A stretch of 10,110 nucleotides of DNA, from the NCBI GenBank assembly GCA_029259835.1, contig JAJDEL010000095.1, positions 1 to 10,110 of the forward strand. The letters run 5' to 3'. This stretch comes from Planctomicrobium sp. (GTDB lineage Bacteria; Planctomycetota; Planctomycetia; Planctomycetales; Planctomycetaceae). A model generated the notes under the pieces. It made no database searches. It saw only the letters and a list, made by a program, of their open reading frames with translations, and was not told the DNA's origin. Positions 7,227 to 10,110 of the stretch are shown piece by piece. Each line of letters begins with the position of its first letter. Positions within the stretch are counted from its first letter, which is position 1. Both the position numbers and the translations under genes were made by a program.

Positions 7227-8822
7227 TTATTCAACAAACTGCATTGAATACAAATCTGCGTCGCGCATTGCGAAGCGAATTTGGATCGGTTTGCCGCTGA
7301 GTTTGCTGAGGTCGCTTCCACTCTTCCAGGTGACGGTACGGTCGACGGAATCGCCGAAGACTTCTGGGCAATCGTCTAATGAGAAACCTTTGATGGCGGA
7401 GCCGTCGAGGTTTTGGAGTTCGACTCGAATGCCACCTGCCACGGACGATGCAAAATTCAGGTGCAGCGTAGAGCCGGTGAATGTCAGCGGTTTAGTGAGC
7501 AGTTCGCCGCCTTTGCGTGCTGGTGCATTGATTGAAACGAAACCATCGAGACGCAGTGAGTAGCGGCGAACGGCGCTCCCTTTCCCGTGCCAGTAACTTT
7601 CTGACGCATAGAACGACAGTTCGTTCGGTGCACCTGGGAGAGCAGATTTCGTCTCGACAATGTGCCAGGCGATGTATTGATGTCCGTAGTTCCAGGCGTC
7701 TGGGCGTTCGATGCCAGGTCGCAAAAATGCTTCGTTCCAACGCGTGAAGTTGGTTCCATTCCGACTGGTCATGAAGAGTGCATCTGTGATTGCTGTCCCG
7801 TAGCGCTCGCTGGTCGATGAGCGTTGCTTGCGATGCTTGAGGGCTGGCAGTTCTTCCATCGATTTCGACCAGCCACGGTCGGTGTATCTTGTTGGGAGGC
7901 CAATGAGGATGTGTGGAGCGCGGTGGTATGGCTTGATTTGATTCGTGTAAAGCTGCTCTGGAGGCGAATCGACGTAGGTGATGTCGGTGTGTGGTGCCCA
8001 GTTGATGAGATCGTCTGAAGTGGCTGTTCGAATCGCTCGAATACTCGCTGGCGTTCCTTCTTTTCTGTTGGGTACGTTTGCCGTGAATATCCGCCAGTAC
8101 GCGCGGTACTTGCCAATATTGTTATCCCAGAACGCGAGGTTTTGTGAATCGAACGCCCCGAGTCCGCCCAAGATGGGAGCCTTGGTCATTGGCGTCCAGT
8201 TCAGACCGTCCGGAGATTTGAACGGGAGTAGACCGTTTGGATTACTTGAACGCAAAATCGCTTTGTAGCGAGCATCGGCAGGCGCGTTTGGGTTTTCATC
8301 TTTGAAGATCGCAGGATGTCCGGCATCGACGTTCAGCGTGCCAAGTTTCCCACTGACAATCGCAATATTGTTTTCCTTCGATCCCTGAAATTCATGCAGT
8401 CCAAGTTTCGGCTTCCGCCAATGAATTCCATCGTCACTTTCGGCATAACAGCAGAAGAGCGGATGCCGACCGGTGTTCAACTTGCCTTGAGAGACTTCCA
8501 GATGCCACGCCTTGTAATACATTCGGTAGAGTTCACCATCTTGAAAGACGCTGTGATAACCGGAACCGGTTCCTTCCCATGGTTCGTCATGGACGAGGGC
8601 AATTTCGCGGGGAATCGGATGATGCAGCCGTTGTGTTGCTCCTCCATCAAGCTTCTGAATCAGTGCCTGGTCAACGAAGAGTTCGCGCCGCGAACCAATC
8701 TCAATCGGGCCCTCATTTTCGAAGGCGTGCGATGTTCGAACTCCAACCAGCAGCGAAGCGAGACCGACGATGGCAAGGACCGCGAATTGCAAGAGAGAAT
8801 GTTTTTGGTAAGAAATCTGCAT
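7227..8822 (-). CDS. Secreted beta-propeller protein, GH43/GH32-like
   Basis: The protein has 531 residues from ATG 8822. That start is preferred over the in-frame ATG at 8918 because it gives a clean Sec signal: MQISYQKHS, a hydrophobic stretch (10-28) and cleavage after SHA at about 33. The extra 32 residues from 8918 have no signal character and would overlap a palindrome. Blade-like repeats of the Ser-Asp-Gly-Trp type occur at 129-135 (SDDGIHW), 203-209 (SPDGLNW), 269-275 (SDDLINW) and, weaker, 353-359 (SRNGTNF). These suggest a five-bladed propeller as in glycoside hydrolase families 43 and 32. Then come RLDGFVSINA (about 425-434) and a C-terminal beta-sandwich ending DADLYSMQF. This combination recurs in planctomycete proteins usually left as hypothetical or putative glycosyl hydrolases. 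I cannot assign catalytic acids, so activity on a polysaccharide is an inference. Its stop lies 7 bases from the stop of the convergent DUF1501 gene. Confidence 0.85.
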   Translation of the reverse strand: MQISYQKHSLLQFAVLAIVGLASLLVGVRTSHAFENEGPIEIGSRRELFVDQALIQKLDGGATQRLHHPIPREIALVHDEPWEGTGSGYHSVFQDGELYRMYYKAWHLEVSQGKLNTGRHPLFCCYAESDDGIHWRKPKLGLHEFQGSKENNIAIVSGKLGTLNVDAGHPAIFKDENPNAPADARYKAILRSSNPNGLLPFKSPDGLNWTPMTKAPILGGLGAFDSQNLAFWDNNIGKYRAYWRIFTANVPNRKEGTPASIRAIRTATSDDLINWAPHTDITYVDSPPEQLYTNQIKPYHRAPHILIGLPTRYTDRGWSKSMEELPALKHRKQRSSTSERYGTAITDALFMTSRNGTNFTRWNEAFLRPGIERPDAWNYGHQYIAWHIVETKSALPGAPNELSFYASESYWHGKGSAVRRYSLRLDGFVSINAPARKGGELLTKPLTFTGSTLHLNFASSVAGGIRVELQNLDGSAIKGFSLDDCPEVFGDSVDRTVTWKSGSDLSKLSGKPIQIRFAMRDADLYSMQFVE

Positions 8823-8879
8823 GAGTGATTCCGGATAAAATTTCAAGTCGTTAGATATTTTATTCGCGACGTCATTTAG

Positions 8880-8900
8880 CACCGGGTGAATCACCCGGTG
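8880..8900 (+). repeat. Perfect 10-base palindrome (REP-like unit A)
   Basis: CACCGGGTGA at 8880-8889, one central A at 8890, and TCACCCGGTG at 8891-8900 are exact inverted repeats. As RNA it can form a 9-pair hairpin with a three-base loop. It sits 58 bases upstream of the preferred ATG of the beta-propeller gene, so it is probably in that gene's 5' untranslated region or promoter. There is no following T-tract on either strand, so it is not an intrinsic terminator. Confidence 0.8.
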
Positions 8901-8955
8901 GAGACGCGTTGAGGGCATTCGGCACTTGAAGACATTTCATTGCAACTTGCCGTTT

Positions 8956-8976
8956 CCCCCGGTGGGTCACCGGGGG
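8956..8976 (-). repeat. Perfect 9-base stem with three-base loop (REP-like unit B)
   Basis: CCCCCGGTG at 8956-8964, loop GGT at 8965-8967, and CACCGGGGG at 8968-8976 pair perfectly and form a very stable G/C-rich hairpin. In the minus-strand direction it is followed by AAACGGC and not by a run of T, which argues against a rho-independent terminator for the CocE-like gene that ends 55 bases upstream. It could still stabilise or punctuate that transcript. Confidence 0.8.
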
Positions 8977-9030
8977 CTAAGTGGGGGAGTGTTTGCTGCA
9001 ATGTACTCTACGAGCAACATAATTTTTCAA

Positions 9031-10110
9031 TCACTTTAAGACTGGTGCGATGATCTTTGAAGCGTGGTTTTTGTTGTGGTGAATTGTGTTGGTTGCTTTG
9101 ATCGCATCGTCGGGAAACTCAATTGTCAACGGTTTACCGGTTTGCGGATTGGGTTCGTAGAGCGGGGCGCCGGTGCTGGCAATCGTCACGCGGATGCGAT
9201 GGCCTTTGTTGAAAACCTGACTCATCCAGCCGACGGGGAAAGCGACCTTGTAAACTTCACCCGGTTCCATCAAAACTTCATGGTCGAAACCATCTCGATA
9301 GCGAGCGCGTCTTGGGTAGTCGACAATCAAAATCGAACGTCCGTCCGGATAGACATCGCTGACACGGACGATAAAGTCCGTGTCTTTCGCCGTTGAGGAG
9401 ACGTACAACTCCGCCTGAACGCGACCAGTCCATTCAACTGGTTCTTTGAGAACTTCGGTCGTAAACGTTTTGACTTCAGATTGCTTTTCAAACGGTCGCG
9501 CGTCGCGTGCCCCAGGGAAGCTGCGACCAGGGATCTCCATCGGATGAAGCGGATCACTCTCATAGCTCGTCGAACTGTTTTTTGATTCCGGGAGTGATTC
9601 AGACAATTGACCACCTTCGTGCAGGAAGATGGGACTTAACTTTGCTGGTGGCGGGAAGTCCTTCGATGTTCGCCATATGTTGCCGGGTGCGTCAGGTTCT
9701 CCGACGGCTCCCATCACGTAGTAGCGGACTGTTGGTTCGCGTTCCGCTCCGTTCTCTTTGCCTTTGAGGTGATGGTCAAACCAGCGGACCATGTGTTCGT
9801 GAACGGCCCAGCTTGCATTCTCTGGATATTCCATCTCGCCCACACGGCTGCTCTTGTTCGTTCGTCCATGCAGCCAGGGACCGATGACTAGTTGTTGCTG
9901 CCCGATGGAATTCGGTCCTCCTTGATGTTGCCGACCGACAAAGCTGGCGATTGAACCTTGGTTCATAAAGTCGTACCAACTTCCAATTGTGAAACAAGGA
10001 ACGTTCATCTTGTCAAAGTGAAGCGTGCAGTCTTCCGCCTGCCAGTATTCGTCGTAGTGCGGATGTCGAAACCATTCCGCCAGAAGATCCTGATTGTCCT
10101 TCGGGTTCCG
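9031..10110 (-). CDS. CocE/NonD-type alpha/beta hydrolase (S15/X-Pro dipeptidyl-peptidase family), 5' end outside window
   Basis: The minus-strand frame is open from the window edge at 10110 to the TGA at 9033-9031, giving 359 visible residues. The internal ATG at 10008 is not the start, because the 34 residues before it (including LLAEWFRHPHYDEYW and the Asp-Lys-Met lead-in) are typical family sequence. Visible landmarks are MNVPCFTIGSWYDFM, whose Asp (codon 9972-9970) fits the catalytic Asp of CocE, and VIGPWLHG, whose His (codon 9870-9868) fits the catalytic His. The nucleophile serine lies upstream, outside the window. The C-terminal part (roughly 9055-9480) is the PepX_C jelly-roll domain, with VSDVYPDGRS, RARYRDGFDHE and GHRIRVTIASTGAP. 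Members hydrolyse esters or amides (cocaine esterase, glutaryl-7-ACA acylase, X-Pro dipeptidyl peptidase); the substrate here is unknown. The beta-propeller gene lies 208 bases downstream on the same strand, with the REPIN-like element between. Confidence 0.9.
   Translation of the reverse strand, partial: RNPKDNQDLLAEWFRHPHYDEYWQAEDCTLHFDKMNVPCFTIGSWYDFMNQGSIASFVGRQHQGGPNSIGQQQLVIGPWLHGRTNKSSRVGEMEYPENASWAVHEHMVRWFDHHLKGKENGAEREPTVRYYVMGAVGEPDAPGNIWRTSKDFPPPAKLSPIFLHEGGQLSESLPESKNSSTSYESDPLHPMEIPGRSFPGARDARPFEKQSEVKTFTTEVLKEPVEWTGRVQAELYVSSTAKDTDFIVRVSDVYPDGRSILIVDYPRRARYRDGFDHEVLMEPGEVYKVAFPVGWMSQVFNKGHRIRVTIASTGAPLYEPNPQTGKPLTIEFPDDAIKATNTIHHNKNHASKIIAPVLK

Larger units (their letters stand above)
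8876..8980. repeat. REPIN-like element: two related palindromes in inverted orientation
   Basis: This 105-base stretch contains two copies of one roughly 30-base unit facing opposite ways. On the plus strand, 8876-8906 starts TTAGC, forms a palindrome and ends GGAGACG. On the minus strand, 8980-8951 starts TTAGC, forms a palindrome and ends GGAAACG. By hand alignment about 24 of 31 columns agree, and the stem differences keep the base pairing. Both TTAG ends face outward, with 44 bases between the units. This is the geometry of REP doublets (REPINs), which are mobilised in trans by RAYT transposases in other bacteria; the relation here is inferred. No RAYT gene is in the window. The element lies in the 208-base gap between two co-directional minus-strand genes. 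Confidence 0.62.

Noticed and set aside
6991..7563. Plus-strand frame of 190 codons spanning the DUF1501 end and the convergent gene
   Set aside because: It overlaps two well-supported genes in other frames, and its Arg/Ser-rich translation shows no domain.
8823..8918. Longer start of the beta-propeller gene at ATG 8918
   Set aside because: It would place 32 non-signal residues before an otherwise normal Sec signal and put part of the coding region over the palindrome at 8880-8900.

Overview
The window reads as chromosomal DNA of a planctomycete, probably order Planctomycetales. The main evidence is the adjacent pair at 2807-7219. It consists of a PSCyt1/DUF1549(PSCyt2)/DUF1553(PSD1) cytochrome-like protein and a Tat-exported DUF1501 protein, a gene pair expanded almost exclusively in that phylum. 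Base composition looks moderate, near 50% G+C by eye. Shine-Dalgarno sites are mostly weak or absent, which is also common there.

Layout. At the left edge (1-59, minus) lies the first part of a PfkB-family carbohydrate or nucleoside kinase, starting at a GTG behind an AAGGA. Positions 60-376 are a divergent intergenic region. On the plus strand, 377-2701 encodes a single-chain ethanolamine ammonia-lyase in which EutB (large subunit) is fused to the C-terminal part of EutC (small subunit). Unusually, it begins with a twin-arginine-like signal sequence. About 105 bases later come the DUF1549/DUF1553 protein (2807-5728) and, 15 bases further, the DUF1501 protein (5744-7219), which look like one operon. 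Seven bases separate the DUF1501 stop from a convergent minus-strand gene (7227-8822) for a secreted beta-propeller protein resembling GH43/GH32 glycosidases. Upstream of that, also on minus, is a CocE/NonD-type (S15/X-Pro dipeptidyl-peptidase) hydrolase (9031 to beyond 10110). Between these two minus-strand genes sit two related palindromes in inverted orientation (8876-8980), arranged like a REPIN.

How the genes may work together. Four of the six genes carry or appear to carry export signals (EutBC fusion, cytochrome-like, DUF1501, beta-propeller), so much of this locus seems directed to the extracytoplasmic compartment. The DUF1549/DUF1553 and DUF1501 proteins are almost certainly a functional pair of unknown biochemistry. 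Whether the EutBC fusion belongs with them is not shown by the sequence: strand and order agree, but the gap is about 105 bases. I see no CRISPR array, transposase, tRNA, rRNA or recognised riboswitch. The least expected features are the Tat-like leader on an adenosylcobalamin enzyme with a shortened EutC part, and the REPIN-like element.
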